From assembly GCF_013304735.1 (NCBI RefSeq), contig NZ_JAAITI010000023.1, positions 1 through 59,005 of the forward strand: a stretch of DNA of 59,005 nt, given 5' to 3'. The position numbers were made by a program, and so were the translations under genes. Origin of the DNA: Blautia luti (GTDB taxonomy: Bacteria; Bacillota; Clostridia; Lachnospirales; Lachnospiraceae). The notes beneath the pieces are model-generated. The model saw only the letters and a list, made by a program, of their open reading frames with translations. It was not told where the DNA came from and ran no database searches. This document shows positions 1-9,405 of this stretch, in pieces. Each line of letters starts with the position of its first letter. The first letter of the stretch is position 1.

Positions 1-37
1 TACAATTGCCCTTCGACTTTGTGCGTAAGCTTTTCAC

Positions 38-169
38 TTACGAACGTGTCGCACGGTTGTCGTTTCCATATCCTTCTAACAGGTTAATAACACCCCATAC
101 TGCAAGTCCGGCTCCAATCGCCACCACAAGTGTCTGCAAAATATTGATTGCCTGATTAAAAAACGCCAT
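38..169 (-). CDS. Maff2-family small membrane protein of a conjugative element
   Basis: A 43-residue peptide beginning MAFFNQAINILQ with one hydrophobic helix (about residues 8 to 32) and a short polar tail. The start has a clear AAGGAG ribosome site. Small proteins starting MAFFNQA form the Maff2 family, found just downstream of the VirD4/TraG gene in Tn1549-like elements, which is its position here. It presumably sits in the membrane as part of the type IV secretion channel, perhaps VirB2/VirB3-like; that role is inference. The conjugation genes normally downstream of it lie outside the window. Confidence 0.8.
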   Translation of the reverse strand: MAFFNQAINILQTLVVAIGAGLAVWGVINLLEGYGNDNRATRS

Positions 170-215
170 ATTCGTTGTCTCCTTTCAAATCTCTGTATTT
201 CTCTGGTTTCTATCT

Positions 216-275
216 TTAAGAAGTCTTTTCCGGCTCTGCCCTTACGGGTGGCCTTTCATGATCTCTCAAATCCAT
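216..275 (-). CDS. possible 19-residue peptide
   Basis: A very short frame (MDLRDHERPPVRAEPEKTS) lies between the coupling-protein and Maff2 genes. A GGGAGG motif precedes it but sits only 2 nt from the ATG, so a TTG two codons later would be better spaced. It may only be a spacer with a ribosome site. Confidence 0.22.
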   Translation of the reverse strand: MDLRDHERPPVRAEPEKTS

Positions 276-304
276 CACCTCCCATAATGGCAAAGAAAAA
301 AGAG

Positions 305-2200
305 CTATGTGTCCGAATCTTTCACATGCTCTGCTTCCTTGTTTTCTGTATTTAATTCTCCTGCCAGACTCTCTTCCGAAAACTCATACATGTCAAATTC
401 CTGTGTCCTCGTCAGTTTCACTTCCATCCGATGCCGCATATACGCTTCCACATCAAACTCATTTTTCTTATCGTAGTCTGACAGCTCCTTATACCGTTTG
501 TGTTTGGTAATATCGAACTTGTCACTGAAAAATGGTCTTACACCTCGAAGCTGCAAGATACATTTGCTGCCATCCATGACCGCAAGTTCGTCCCGGCTCA
601 TCAATTCCTTTCCTGTTTTTTGATAGTTCATCCCGTAAGAACGGCTCTGTCCACGGGTGTCCGAAGTGTTATATAAATCAATCGTTTCTTTTCCCAGCGT
701 CTCGGAAATCTCCTTTAAGGTCGAACTTTCCTTACCGCCAAGGAATAACATCGTGTCGCAGTTGCCTAAGATTGTTTCAGCTGCATCTTTGTAGATTGTC
801 TTTAACTGGGACTGCGACTGGAGGATAATGGATGCAGAGATTTCCCTGCTACGAATGGTGGCAATCAGCTTGTCAAACTTTGGAATCTGACCGATATTTG
901 CGAACTCGTCACAGAGGATTCTGACATGATATGGCAATCTTCCATGATGTACATCGTCCGCTCTGTCACATAACAGGTTGAATAACTGGCTGTACATCAT
1001 CGCCACAACAAAGTTAAAGGTATCATCCGTATCAGAAATGATAATAAACAGTGCTGTCCTCTGGTCACCTACCATATCCAGTTCCATCTCATCATAGCTC
1101 ATGATCTCACGAAGCTCTGCAATGTCAAACGGTGCAAGCCTTGCACCACAGGAAATCAAAATACTCTTTGCTGTCTTTCCTGCCGCCAGCTTATATTTCT
1201 TATACTGACGCACTGCAAAATGCTCCGGTTCTTCCTTTTCCAGTTCCTCAAACAGCATATCTACTGCATTTTTAAATGTCTCATCATCTTCCCTTGTTTC
1301 CGAAGCGTTGATAAACTCAAGCAGGGTCGCAAAGTTCTGTTCTTCTTCCGGTGCTTCATACCAGATATAGCCGATCAGGGCACAGTACAGAAGCCTCTCT
1401 GCTTTCGTCCAGAAATCCTCACTGGACTTCTCGCCTTCCCCTTTCGTGTTCACCATGATCGTATTTACCAGTTTCAAAATATCCTTTTCCGAATGGATAT
1501 AGTGGAAGGGGTTATAATGCATACTCTTGGAAAAATTGATCGTATTCAATACTTTCACTTTATATCCATGCCGTACCAGCATCTTTCCGCACTCAATGAT
1601 GATCGTCCCTTTCGGGTCCGTGACCACATAACTGATGTATTTTCCCATCTGCATCAAGTTGGGTTTTACATAAAAACGTGTCTTTCCTGAGCCAGATCCG
1701 CCAATCACGATCACGTTCTTGTTCCTCGCAAATTTCGGATTCTTTGGTCTGCCATTCATGGTCAGCCGTTCCGTCATGGTCAGCAGGATATTGTTCTCAA
1801 ATACCGGGTCGATAAAGGGTGCAATGTCTTTTGCCGTCCCCCATCTTGCCGAACCATACTCCACTCCCTGCCGGAACTTTTTGGCATTTTTTCCTTTCAT
1901 GTAGACCATGAGCTTCACTGCCACGGCTCCAGTAATCCCAACCAGCAATTCATTTTTATGCATACTTGGGAGAATCCTGCTAAATGCCATCTGGAAATTT
2001 AAGATCAGTACCATCAGTCTTTCTATCATGGAATCACCTACACAGTATTGATATAACCATGCCAGCTTATTTCCCACATAAAAGATCACGATATATGGAA
2101 GATTCATCAGAACAATCCGAAGCAGCTTATGTACATCCACCGGCGGTAATCTCTCCAGGTATCCTTTTCCTACACCAAGCAACTTCTGTAATCTGCTCAT
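305..2200 (-). CDS. virD4: VirD4/TraG-type conjugative coupling ATPase
   Basis: 631 residues. Type IV coupling protein that brings the relaxase-DNA complex to the secretion channel and drives DNA export by ATP hydrolysis. Two hydrophobic N-terminal stretches (about residues 28-55 and 85-100) anchor it in the membrane. The cytoplasmic part has a Walker A (GGSGSGKT, residues 167-174), a Walker B-like ILCDEFANIG near residue 430, and the usual TraG/VirD4 C-terminal region. The length is normal for Gram-positive VirD4 proteins. Its start overlaps the end of the PcfB gene by 4 nt (ATGA), so the two are translationally coupled, and Maff2 follows. It belongs to the left conjugative element; I see no damage. 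Confidence 0.95.
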   Translation of the reverse strand: MSRLQKLLGVGKGYLERLPPVDVHKLLRIVLMNLPYIVIFYVGNKLAWLYQYCVGDSMIERLMVLILNFQMAFSRILPSMHKNELLVGITGAVAVKLMVYMKGKNAKKFRQGVEYGSARWGTAKDIAPFIDPVFENNILLTMTERLTMNGRPKNPKFARNKNVIVIGGSGSGKTRFYVKPNLMQMGKYISYVVTDPKGTIIIECGKMLVRHGYKVKVLNTINFSKSMHYNPFHYIHSEKDILKLVNTIMVNTKGEGEKSSEDFWTKAERLLYCALIGYIWYEAPEEEQNFATLLEFINASETREDDETFKNAVDMLFEELEKEEPEHFAVRQYKKYKLAAGKTAKSILISCGARLAPFDIAELREIMSYDEMELDMVGDQRTALFIIISDTDDTFNFVVAMMYSQLFNLLCDRADDVHHGRLPYHVRILCDEFANIGQIPKFDKLIATIRSREISASIILQSQSQLKTIYKDAAETILGNCDTMLFLGGKESSTLKEISETLGKETIDLYNTSDTRGQSRSYGMNYQKTGKELMSRDELAVMDGSKCILQLRGVRPFFSDKFDITKHKRYKELSDYDKKNEFDVEAYMRHRMEVKLTRTQEFDMYEFSEESLAGELNTENKEAEHVKDSDT

Positions 2201-2724
2201 AATGACGGCTCCTTCTCCTTTCCTTTTGTTTTCTCCAGTTCCCTGTGCTTTGCAAGCGATTTGGTGATTGCCTGCTGTAACTTCTTCCTCACAGATGGTT
2301 TTTTGTCCTTATTCAGAGACTTGCCCGTGTATTCCTTAAAAGCGGCAGTCATCACATCAGCATCTCTTGCCTTAAAGAACACATAATATCTTGGCGGGTC
2401 CGCAGTCACATCTTTTTTCAGGCTGAAATCAATGCTGTACTTCTTTGCTACCCGTTCAAAAGACTTGATGTTTCCATCTGTGATCTCAATGTTGGACAGC
2501 TGTACATTCTGCTTCATCAGCTTATCAAGGCTCTGTTTTCCCTTGTAGGTCTTATCCTCCTTTTCCTTCTGGGGCTGCTTCTGGTTTGTTTTCTGTCCCT
2601 GCTGTTTTTTCTCCTGCTCCATCTTTGCAAGAGCCTTTACCATGGTAGCTTTCAGCAAGTTGGCAGTGACCTTGCCACAGCGGATACAAAGTGAGACTGT
2701 TTTCTCATTCACTTCATCCTGCAA
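2197..2724 (-). CDS. pcfB: PcfB-like (DUF3801) conjugation accessory protein
   Basis: 175 residues with the DUF3801/PcfB pattern: N-terminal NEKTVSLCIRCGKVTANLL, a Lys/Gln-rich linker at about 45-70, then a fold with LSNIEITDGNIKSFERVAKK and a YYVFFKARDADVM segment. In pCF10, PcfB binds the coupling protein and helps dock the relaxase; the same role is inferred here because the gene sits directly upstream of virD4 with a 4-nt overlap. The start appears to be TTG with AAGGG about 11 nt upstream, and other family members begin at the same place. Confidence 0.82.
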   Translation of the reverse strand: MQDEVNEKTVSLCIRCGKVTANLLKATMVKALAKMEQEKKQQGQKTNQKQPQKEKEDKTYKGKQSLDKLMKQNVQLSNIEITDGNIKSFERVAKKYSIDFSLKKDVTADPPRYYVFFKARDADVMTAAFKEYTGKSLNKDKKPSVRKKLQQAITKSLAKHRELEKTKGKEKEPSL

Positions 2725-2763
2725 TCACACCACGCCCTTTCTTCTCTCACTGCTGTCTTATCC

Positions 2764-2916
2764 TCATTTATCACATTGCTGCTCCTTTCCTCTCTTTTCT
2801 GCCAGTTTCATATATTCTTTTTCTGATTCCGCCCCCACTTTGATACAGCACCAAAGGACAAATCCATATACCAGAAATACTGCAGCTGCAGCAACAATCA
2901 ATACTGTTTTTGTCAT
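2764..2916 (-). CDS. small single-pass membrane protein in the conjugation operon
   Basis: 50 residues (MTKTVLIVAAAAVFLVYGF...), with one transmembrane helix at about residues 4-26 ending in LWCCIK, then a charged Glu/Lys-rich tail. AGGGAG precedes the ATG. It lies between the giant adhesin and pcfB, in the same direction and 39 nt before pcfB, so it is probably in the transfer operon. I do not recognise a family. The high coding quality of the peptide and its position argue that it is real. Confidence 0.55.
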   Translation of the reverse strand: MTKTVLIVAAAAVFLVYGFVLWCCIKVGAESEKEYMKLAEKRGKEQQCDK

Positions 2917-2941
2917 CTTCTTTTCTCCCTAATTCTTTTGA

Positions 2942-2987
2942 AATTTTATAAAAGGGCATCTATGAATCCTGTGTCCATAAATGCCCT
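2942..2987 (-). terminator. terminator after the adhesin gene
   Basis: On the minus strand AGGGCAT pairs with ATGCCCT (2953-2959 with 2981-2987) around a 21-nt loop, followed by TTTATAAAATTT. It starts 30 nt after the adhesin stop codon, so it would end or attenuate transcription between the adhesin and the transfer genes. Confidence 0.65.
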
Positions 2988-3016
2988 CATCCATTACTAA
3001 GAAATCTTATGATCTC

Positions 3017-6000
3017 TTATTTCTTCTTTTTGCGAAGAATCACTGTTCCACCAAGACCAGCCATTCCAGCCCCTGCAAGCAGAATCCAGAACAGAATCGG
3101 TGTATTATCTCCTGTCTTTGGTGAAGTCGATTTCTTTGTTTCTTCTGTGGTTTTTGTCTCCGGTGTTGGTGTGGTTTCTGGTGTTTCCGTCGGTGTCTCT
3201 GTTGGAGTTTCCTCTGGTTTCGCCTCATCCTTCATCACAACCTTCTGGATTTCTCCAGTATCTTTGACCGTAAACTTCACATCTTCTGCAACCAGATAAC
3301 CATCCGGTGCAGTTTCTTCACGGAGGATATATTCCCCGATTGGAAGCATCTCAATATAGTGTGGTTTTTTCTCAGATGTCCAGCTTTCTACGGTCTTTCC
3401 ATCTTTATCAAGGATCGTCAGTTTCGCTCCTGGCAGCTCCTTACCGGAAATATCGGTCTTGGAAATCTGCACTTTTGTCACATCATCCTTCATTTCCACC
3501 TTCTGTACTTCACCGGTATCTTCCACCGTAAAAGTGATGCTCTCTGCTGTCACATAACCGTCCGCAGGAAGTGTTTCTGTCATGGTGTACTTCTTGCCAG
3601 CGGTCAGTTCTTTGATGATATGTGGTTCTTTACCAGAAGTCCATTCATCCACAGTGTTTCCACTCTCATCTGTAACTTTCAGTTTTGCTCCCTCAATCTC
3701 CTTTCCGTCTGTCAGGGATGTTTTGGTAAACTCTACGGTTGTCGGCTCATCTTCAAAAGTAAACACATAAGACAGTGTTTCCTTATCTGCCCCACCATAT
3801 TCAAAAGTAAATTCCTGTACCTGGTCTGTTGTCGCAAATCCCGGTGCCGGAGAAGTTTCTTTCACATAGTAGGTATAGCCAAGTGGCAGATCTGCCGTAA
3901 AGGTCAGTTTTCCTTCCTTATCCGTAGCCTGCTCCTCAATAACCGTATCCGCTTTCAAGATCACATCGCCCTTTGCATTGACAATATTTTCTTTATTGCA
4001 CAGGGCAAATACAGCCCCTTCCAGTACACGGTCGGAATCTTTTTCTTTCTTTAACACGTTTACTTCTGCTCTCTGGCGTTTGTTCTGCCAGTCAGCAGAA
4101 TAAGTAACAACTGCGGTATTCTGGTCACGGTAAGTCAGATCCACTTCACGAGCTTCTCCATCCAGGACATATCCATTTGCTGTCTCTTTCTCTTTGACAC
4201 AGTATTTGCCAAGAGGAAGGTCTGTCAGTTTCGCCACTCCTGTTTCATCCGTCGTGATCGTTGCTACCAGTGCATCCTTTTTGTAGTAATCTTCACTCTC
4301 ACCATCCGCCGCTTTTATATCTTCTAAGGCATAAACCTCAAAAGTAACGTCTTTCAGGGAACCGGAAAGATATTCAAACAGATGCTTCATCCATCCGCCA
4401 ATGGAATCCAGTGCAGATATTTTCTCCAGGAACTCACCTTTTTTATTGATGATAAGTGTTCCGGTTGGCACTGCATCTTTCATCTCTACCTTCTGGATTT
4501 CAGCAGTATCGTCCACAGTAAAGGAAACTTCTTCCGCCATCAGATAGCCATAAGGAGCCATTTCTTCACGAAGAGTATATGTCTCCCCGGCTGTGAGTCT
4601 TTCAATCAAGTGTTCCTCACCCTTTACAGACTTCCATGTATCTACCACATTTTCATCCTTATCAAGCACCGTAAGCGTTGCCCCGGAAAGTTCCACGCCT
4701 GTCGTAATATCGGACTTCGTAAAGGTTACTTTTGTCGGCTGGTTCTTAAATACAGATTCCAGCTCTACCATTTTCACATCCTGTCCCTGATATTTGGCAG
4801 TTACTTCCAAAGTCTCAAAAGAAGAGACATACCCTGCCGGAGCTGCAAGTTCTTTGATATAGTAAGTACTAAATGGAAGGTCAACATCAAATACTGCCTT
4901 TCCATCTTCCCCACTGACTGCTTTTCCAAGTAAGGTATCTGCCTTCACAATCACTTCTTCATGTGCCAGAATATCTTCTTTTGCATAGATACCAAACTCT
5001 GCACCCGCCACAACCGTTTTTGTCTCTGCATCCTGTTTGACTACGGACACTTCCACTTTCTGGCGGTCATTCTCAAAGGTTGCTGTCTGCTCAATAACTG
5101 GTGTTTTCTGGTCTTTGTATTCAAATGTTACTGTCTGTGCTTCTTCATTTAATACAAAGCCCTCTGGTGCTGTCTTTTCAACAATCTTATAGGTTCCAAG
5201 TGGAAGGTCAGCGATCTGTGCCTTTCCATCCTTATCCGTGGTAACAGTTCCTACCAGTTCCCCAGAAGCATACTCCAGGATACGGTTTCCATTATCATCT
5301 TTCTGGAAATCTGCTGTATAAATATCTTCGGCAGCATATACCTCAAAGACTGCTCCCTCCAGAGTTTCTTTCTGATAAGTAAAGTCATCTTTATAACCAT
5401 TTAAGACCTCACCCTGTTTTACGATGTTCAGTTCTCCCTTAACCGGATGATTCTCGTATGCGATCTCAATGATCACATCGCCGGAAGTTCCGTCCATCTG
5501 ATATGCTGTATTGGAATCTACATCTACCTCATAGTAATTCTCATTGAGCGTATATCCATAAGGTGCGTTCACTTCCTCAATACGGTAATGTCCAATCTTC
5601 AGATTCTGTGGAAGGATTAAGTATCCCTGCTCATCTGTAAAATAAGATTTGTGTTTTACCGTCGTCGGATACGTTGTTACCTGCTCCACATACTTTTCTG
5701 TATCCAGGTTAAAAATCTTAAACTCCGTATTTTTCTGAAGGACTGCTTTCTTTGTCTCATCGTCCTGTTTGATAATCTTCAGCTTCGCTTCAAACTCTTT
5801 GTCAAGCAACACCCTCCATACCTGCGGTGTAGTCGGATGATTCTCTGTAATCTGTACGATGAAATCATTGACCGGAGTGTAATTATGTGGTGTGGTTGTT
5901 TCACGGACGATGTAAGTTCCATACGGAATCGCAATACTGCGGGCATACCCTTTCTCATCTGTAAAGATCTCTGTTGCACCATTTTCCCCGATCACTACCG

Positions 6001-8998
6001 GCTTGGCAGAACCAAAGTCATAGCTGCCATCTTCTTTTACTGTCAGGGAAGATACCAGATAAGCGGTAAATCCTGCACCTTTCAGTAAATCGGCATCTGT
6101 CTTTCCGTTGTTCGCTGCCTTGATGATTTCAAATGGCTGCTTCATTACCTGTTCCAGAGACAGACAGTCACGTTTTACTTCCGCTACAAAATCACCCTCA
6201 TAGTTGCAGACCAGATCATGTTCTTCTTCATCTGCCAGGTAACCCGTTGGAGGAGTAATCTCTTTTACATAGTAATTGCCAAGATATAATCCATCTACAG
6301 AAGCCTGTCCATTCTTATCTGTTGTAAGAGTGGCAACCTGCTCACCCGCTTCGTAGATCACACCAGTTGCTCCATCCGGATGGACAATATCCTCACGGGC
6401 ATATAGTCCATAGACTGCCTTTTCTAAAGTAGCATCTCCCTGTGGAACAGCCTTCTTTGTTTCTTTGTCCTGCTTCTGTAAGGAAATCTTTGCTGTCACA
6501 CGCTCGTTTTTGAAGGTATGCTTAAATGTCAGTTTCGCTTCCTTATCGTTTGTATAAGAAAAAGTAAACGTATAGACATCATCCGCATTTCTCAGATAGC
6601 CTTCCGGAGCCTGTACTTCCTTTACATCATAGGAAAATCCCAGCGGCAGATCTGCGGTAAACTTCGCCGTTCCATCATTTCCAGTTGTCACTTTCTCAAT
6701 CAGAGTGCCTTTCTTTACAACAACCGTTCCATCTGCATTTTTAATGTCACTGGCTGCATAAAGTCCAAAAATTCCTCCATCCAGAGGATTTTCTGTATCC
6801 TTATCCTGCTTTGTCACAACTACTTCTGCTTTCTGTCTGTCATTCGTAAAAGTTGTCTCAGAAAAAACAACATCTACATTCTGTCCTGCATAAGAAAGAG
6901 TGACTGACTTTTCTTCCCCGGCATTATAAAATCCGGTCGGAGCCTGTTTTTCTTTGATGATATATGTACCAAGATGCAGGTTTTTCAGAATGACTGCCCC
7001 ATTCGAGTCTGTTGTCAGATTCTCTTTGACCAGATCACCCTTGCTGTAAACCTTGGCACCATAAGCAGTTTTAATATCTGCTCCGGCATACACATCATAA
7101 ATCGCACCTTTCTGTCTGCGTTTCTCATACTTAAATGTTGTTCCATTCTCGGTGACATCTGCACCTGTCAGAACCTGACCTTCTTTATAAACAGTCAGCT
7201 GTCCCATCTGTTCTTCATCCGGAACAGTCACAGTCGTTGTTTTGCTGACTTCCAGTTTTACATTGTAGGCAGTTGCATTGATACGGTATCCTGTCGGAGC
7301 TGTAATCTCTTTCAGATATACAGTGTCCTGTGTCTTAATGATCTGTACGGACGATTCCCCGTTCGCATCGGTTGCCGGTAACTTTGTGATCAGCTTTGTA
7401 CAGTTTGCATCACTGTATAAACCAAACACTGCACCAGACAGCTTTGCGTCTGCTTTTGCATCTTTTTTAATCACCTTCACACTTGCGTGCTGCACCCAGG
7501 TTACTTTGAAGTCCACATATTTCTCATCATCAACACCTTCACCAAATACCAGGGCCAGGTCCTGTGAACCAGATCCGGTACTGATCTTATATGCAGAATA
7601 ATCTTTTGTTACACTGCCTTTCATCGTTGCCGACCAGCTTCCTGCGACATCCTGTACCTGTGTAAGAGGTGCAGATAAGTAAAACTTGGTTCCACCACTG
7701 ATTTCCACTGCTTCACCAGCTTTGCTTGTCTTTCCGGTTGTCACGTTGTGAAGTTTCACACCACTTGGAAGTTTCATTGTGATACTCTGCAGTTCATCTG
7801 CTTTAAAAATGATTTCCTTTGTTCTCTGGCTGTTGCCATCTACATAGGCTGTCACATCTGCATCAGAAAAACTCATATCTACATCTGGAATCTCCGGCTG
7901 TGAAATACAGTAATTATACAGTTTCATTGCAAGCGTCTTTGCTGTACCGCTTGCACCGGAAAAGGCAGAATCTCCACCATTAGCATAAGATGCTGCCAGA
8001 TGTACCAGAATAAATCTGGCACCTGCACTTAGGTTTCCATATCCATTTTCCTCTGTGAAAAATCCTTCATCACCGGAAGCCTTTGTGCCATAGTAACAAA
8101 CCTTTGCCAGCTTCTTACCATCACTGAGCTTTGTAATATCATAAGTACCACTTCCCGGACTGGATTTAGAAGGCTCCACGCAATATGCTGTTGCAGAAAC
8201 ATTACCAAACTGAACCGTATATTTGTAAGTCAGATAACTTCCATACCCGTAATCCGAATACTGATAACAGGTTCCTCTTGTTACTGTAACTTTCTTGGTA
8301 CTCTGTGTTGCAATGTCTGTTGCCATGAAAGTAACCGCTTCTCCTTCTTCCATAGAATAAAGGTCGATACCGTTCTCCGCTGCCTGATCCATTACTTCTG
8401 AAACAGCCAGACCGGATTCTTCATCTGTCGTCACTTCCTGCTCATCTGTAAGATCAGTTACAATTTCTTTTGACCCGTCCGAATCAGCATCTTCATCCGC
8501 ATTACCGGAATCTTCTGTTTCACCGGCATTTCCTTCACCAGCTGTATTTTCAGAAGAACTCTTTGTCTGTGCTTCTGTTTCCGGCTCTTTTACCGTAATG
8601 TTTCTGCTTACTCTGTAAGCTGGATGACCGCTGACTGGCTCTACTGCATAGACAGCTTTGTAGGTATCCGGTGTATGTGCGTCAAAATCTGTACCGGCTT
8701 CACTCTTTGCTTCATGGAATAAAACTTTCACCTTTTTTTCATTCACGCCCTCTATACCGGACAGATCGACTTTCACTTCAAATTCTTCTCCATAGGGAAT
8801 CTCAATATCCTTTGCTTTCACAATTTCATCTTCATCAAGAGTATCCTGCACATCCTGCAGTTCCGGATATTGCTGTTCAAATGAAGTTGTCTCCGGTTCT
8901 AATTCAGAAGCAGAAACCGTGACTGGTTGAACGATAACAGACGCCAAAGTTGCAACTGCCATAAATCCCGACAAGAATCTTTTAAATCGCATTTTCAT
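3017..8998 (-). CDS. giant LPXTG-like Cna-B/SpaA surface adhesin
   Basis: 1,993 residues. Residues 1-30 form a signal peptide. An acidic linker follows at about 140-200. Then comes a thioester-type head with the cysteine in AYCVEPSK (Cys273); I do not see the usual partner TQxA motif in the next helix, which reads ARFILVHLAAS. From about 505 to 1940 I count roughly 13 Cna-B/SpaA modules, recognised by GAVFGLY-type and KEITAPTGY-type motifs, the class that forms intramolecular isopeptide bonds. The end is a Thr/Pro/Glu stalk, SPKTG sorting motif, hydrophobic helix and KKKK tail, so a sortase should link it to the wall. It is encoded in the conjugation region and may promote mating-pair contact or host binding (inference). 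No sortase gene is in the window. Confidence 0.93.
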   Translation of the reverse strand: MKMRFKRFLSGFMAVATLASVIVQPVTVSASELEPETTSFEQQYPELQDVQDTLDEDEIVKAKDIEIPYGEEFEVKVDLSGIEGVNEKKVKVLFHEAKSEAGTDFDAHTPDTYKAVYAVEPVSGHPAYRVSRNITVKEPETEAQTKSSSENTAGEGNAGETEDSGNADEDADSDGSKEIVTDLTDEQEVTTDEESGLAVSEVMDQAAENGIDLYSMEEGEAVTFMATDIATQSTKKVTVTRGTCYQYSDYGYGSYLTYKYTVQFGNVSATAYCVEPSKSSPGSGTYDITKLSDGKKLAKVCYYGTKASGDEGFFTEENGYGNLSAGARFILVHLAASYANGGDSAFSGASGTAKTLAMKLYNYCISQPEIPDVDMSFSDADVTAYVDGNSQRTKEIIFKADELQSITMKLPSGVKLHNVTTGKTSKAGEAVEISGGTKFYLSAPLTQVQDVAGSWSATMKGSVTKDYSAYKISTGSGSQDLALVFGEGVDDEKYVDFKVTWVQHASVKVIKKDAKADAKLSGAVFGLYSDANCTKLITKLPATDANGESSVQIIKTQDTVYLKEITAPTGYRINATAYNVKLEVSKTTTVTVPDEEQMGQLTVYKEGQVLTGADVTENGTTFKYEKRRQKGAIYDVYAGADIKTAYGAKVYSKGDLVKENLTTDSNGAVILKNLHLGTYIIKEKQAPTGFYNAGEEKSVTLSYAGQNVDVVFSETTFTNDRQKAEVVVTKQDKDTENPLDGGIFGLYAASDIKNADGTVVVKKGTLIEKVTTGNDGTAKFTADLPLGFSYDVKEVQAPEGYLRNADDVYTFTFSYTNDKEAKLTFKHTFKNERVTAKISLQKQDKETKKAVPQGDATLEKAVYGLYAREDIVHPDGATGVIYEAGEQVATLTTDKNGQASVDGLYLGNYYVKEITPPTGYLADEEEHDLVCNYEGDFVAEVKRDCLSLEQVMKQPFEIIKAANNGKTDADLLKGAGFTAYLVSSLTVKEDGSYDFGSAKPVVIGENGATEIFTDEKGYARSIAIPYGTYIVRETTTPHNYTPVNDFIVQITENHPTTPQVWRVLLDKEFEAKLKIIKQDDETKKAVLQKNTEFKIFNLDTEKYVEQVTTYPTTVKHKSYFTDEQGYLILPQNLKIGHYRIEEVNAPYGYTLNENYYEVDVDSNTAYQMDGTSGDVIIEIAYENHPVKGELNIVKQGEVLNGYKDDFTYQKETLEGAVFEVYAAEDIYTADFQKDDNGNRILEYASGELVGTVTTDKDGKAQIADLPLGTYKIVEKTAPEGFVLNEEAQTVTFEYKDQKTPVIEQTATFENDRQKVEVSVVKQDAETKTVVAGAEFGIYAKEDILAHEEVIVKADTLLGKAVSGEDGKAVFDVDLPFSTYYIKELAAPAGYVSSFETLEVTAKYQGQDVKMVELESVFKNQPTKVTFTKSDITTGVELSGATLTVLDKDENVVDTWKSVKGEEHLIERLTAGETYTLREEMAPYGYLMAEEVSFTVDDTAEIQKVEMKDAVPTGTLIINKKGEFLEKISALDSIGGWMKHLFEYLSGSLKDVTFEVYALEDIKAADGESEDYYKKDALVATITTDETGVAKLTDLPLGKYCVKEKETANGYVLDGEAREVDLTYRDQNTAVVTYSADWQNKRQRAEVNVLKKEKDSDRVLEGAVFALCNKENIVNAKGDVILKADTVIEEQATDKEGKLTFTADLPLGYTYYVKETSPAPGFATTDQVQEFTFEYGGADKETLSYVFTFEDEPTTVEFTKTSLTDGKEIEGAKLKVTDESGNTVDEWTSGKEPHIIKELTAGKKYTMTETLPADGYVTAESITFTVEDTGEVQKVEMKDDVTKVQISKTDISGKELPGAKLTILDKDGKTVESWTSEKKPHYIEMLPIGEYILREETAPDGYLVAEDVKFTVKDTGEIQKVVMKDEAKPEETPTETPTETPETTPTPETKTTEETKKSTSPKTGDNTPILFWILLAGAGMAGLGGTVILRKKKK

Positions 8999-9129
8999 TT
9001 TGACTGAGTCCTCTCTTTCTTCGATAATTTACTCCACTTTCGTTCAGGCTTACACCTGCATGAATCAATCATAGAAACCACCTCCCTTGTGTCTTGGATT
9101 GACTTTTAAATAAAAACAGGATTGAGCTA

Positions 9130-9279
9130 TTAAGCCGCAAGAGGTAATTCGTAATCATTCCTGCCAAGGGTGCCTCTCATCCATTGCCCTTCACGTTGCC
9201 ACCGAATACCCGCCGCCAGATGCGTAGCTGGGAAATTCAGGTATCCTCTTGCTGCTGATATGAAATTGTCAAGGTTCAC
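9130..9279 (-). CDS. possible 49-residue protein or remnant
   Basis: Within the 407-nt gap upstream of the adhesin, a GTG-start frame encodes VNLDNFISAARGYLNFPATH... ending NDYELPLAA. The composition looks like a real soluble protein (Trp, Arg, Gly, amphipathic), but no good ribosome site precedes the GTG, and the frame opens only about 30 nt further upstream after a TAA. It could be a small conserved element protein or the tail of a lost gene. Nothing else in 8999-9405 was recognised apart from the adhesin's AGAGAGGA ribosome site. Confidence 0.35.
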   Translation of the reverse strand: MNLDNFISAARGYLNFPATHLAAGIRWQREGQWMRGTLGRNDYELPLAA

Positions 9280-9405
9280 TTTTAGGAGGGAATTTATTGT
9301 TTTGAATTAAAATAGACATTTGCCCCTCCACTAACCGCATGTGTGAAAGGGCAAAAATTAACCTGTTTGAAATTTTTTTAGAAAATTTTTTGAAACAGCA
9401 AAAAC

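Noticed and set aside
2771..2959. 62-codon minus-strand frame (MPFYKISKELGRK...)
   Set aside because: Cys-rich unlikely sequence without ribosome site; the shifted frame at 2764-2916 gives a proper membrane protein with a site.
3359..4054. long plus-strand frames opposite the adhesin
   Set aside because: They mirror the repetitive Cna-B coding sequence; no ribosome sites and no recognisable domains.
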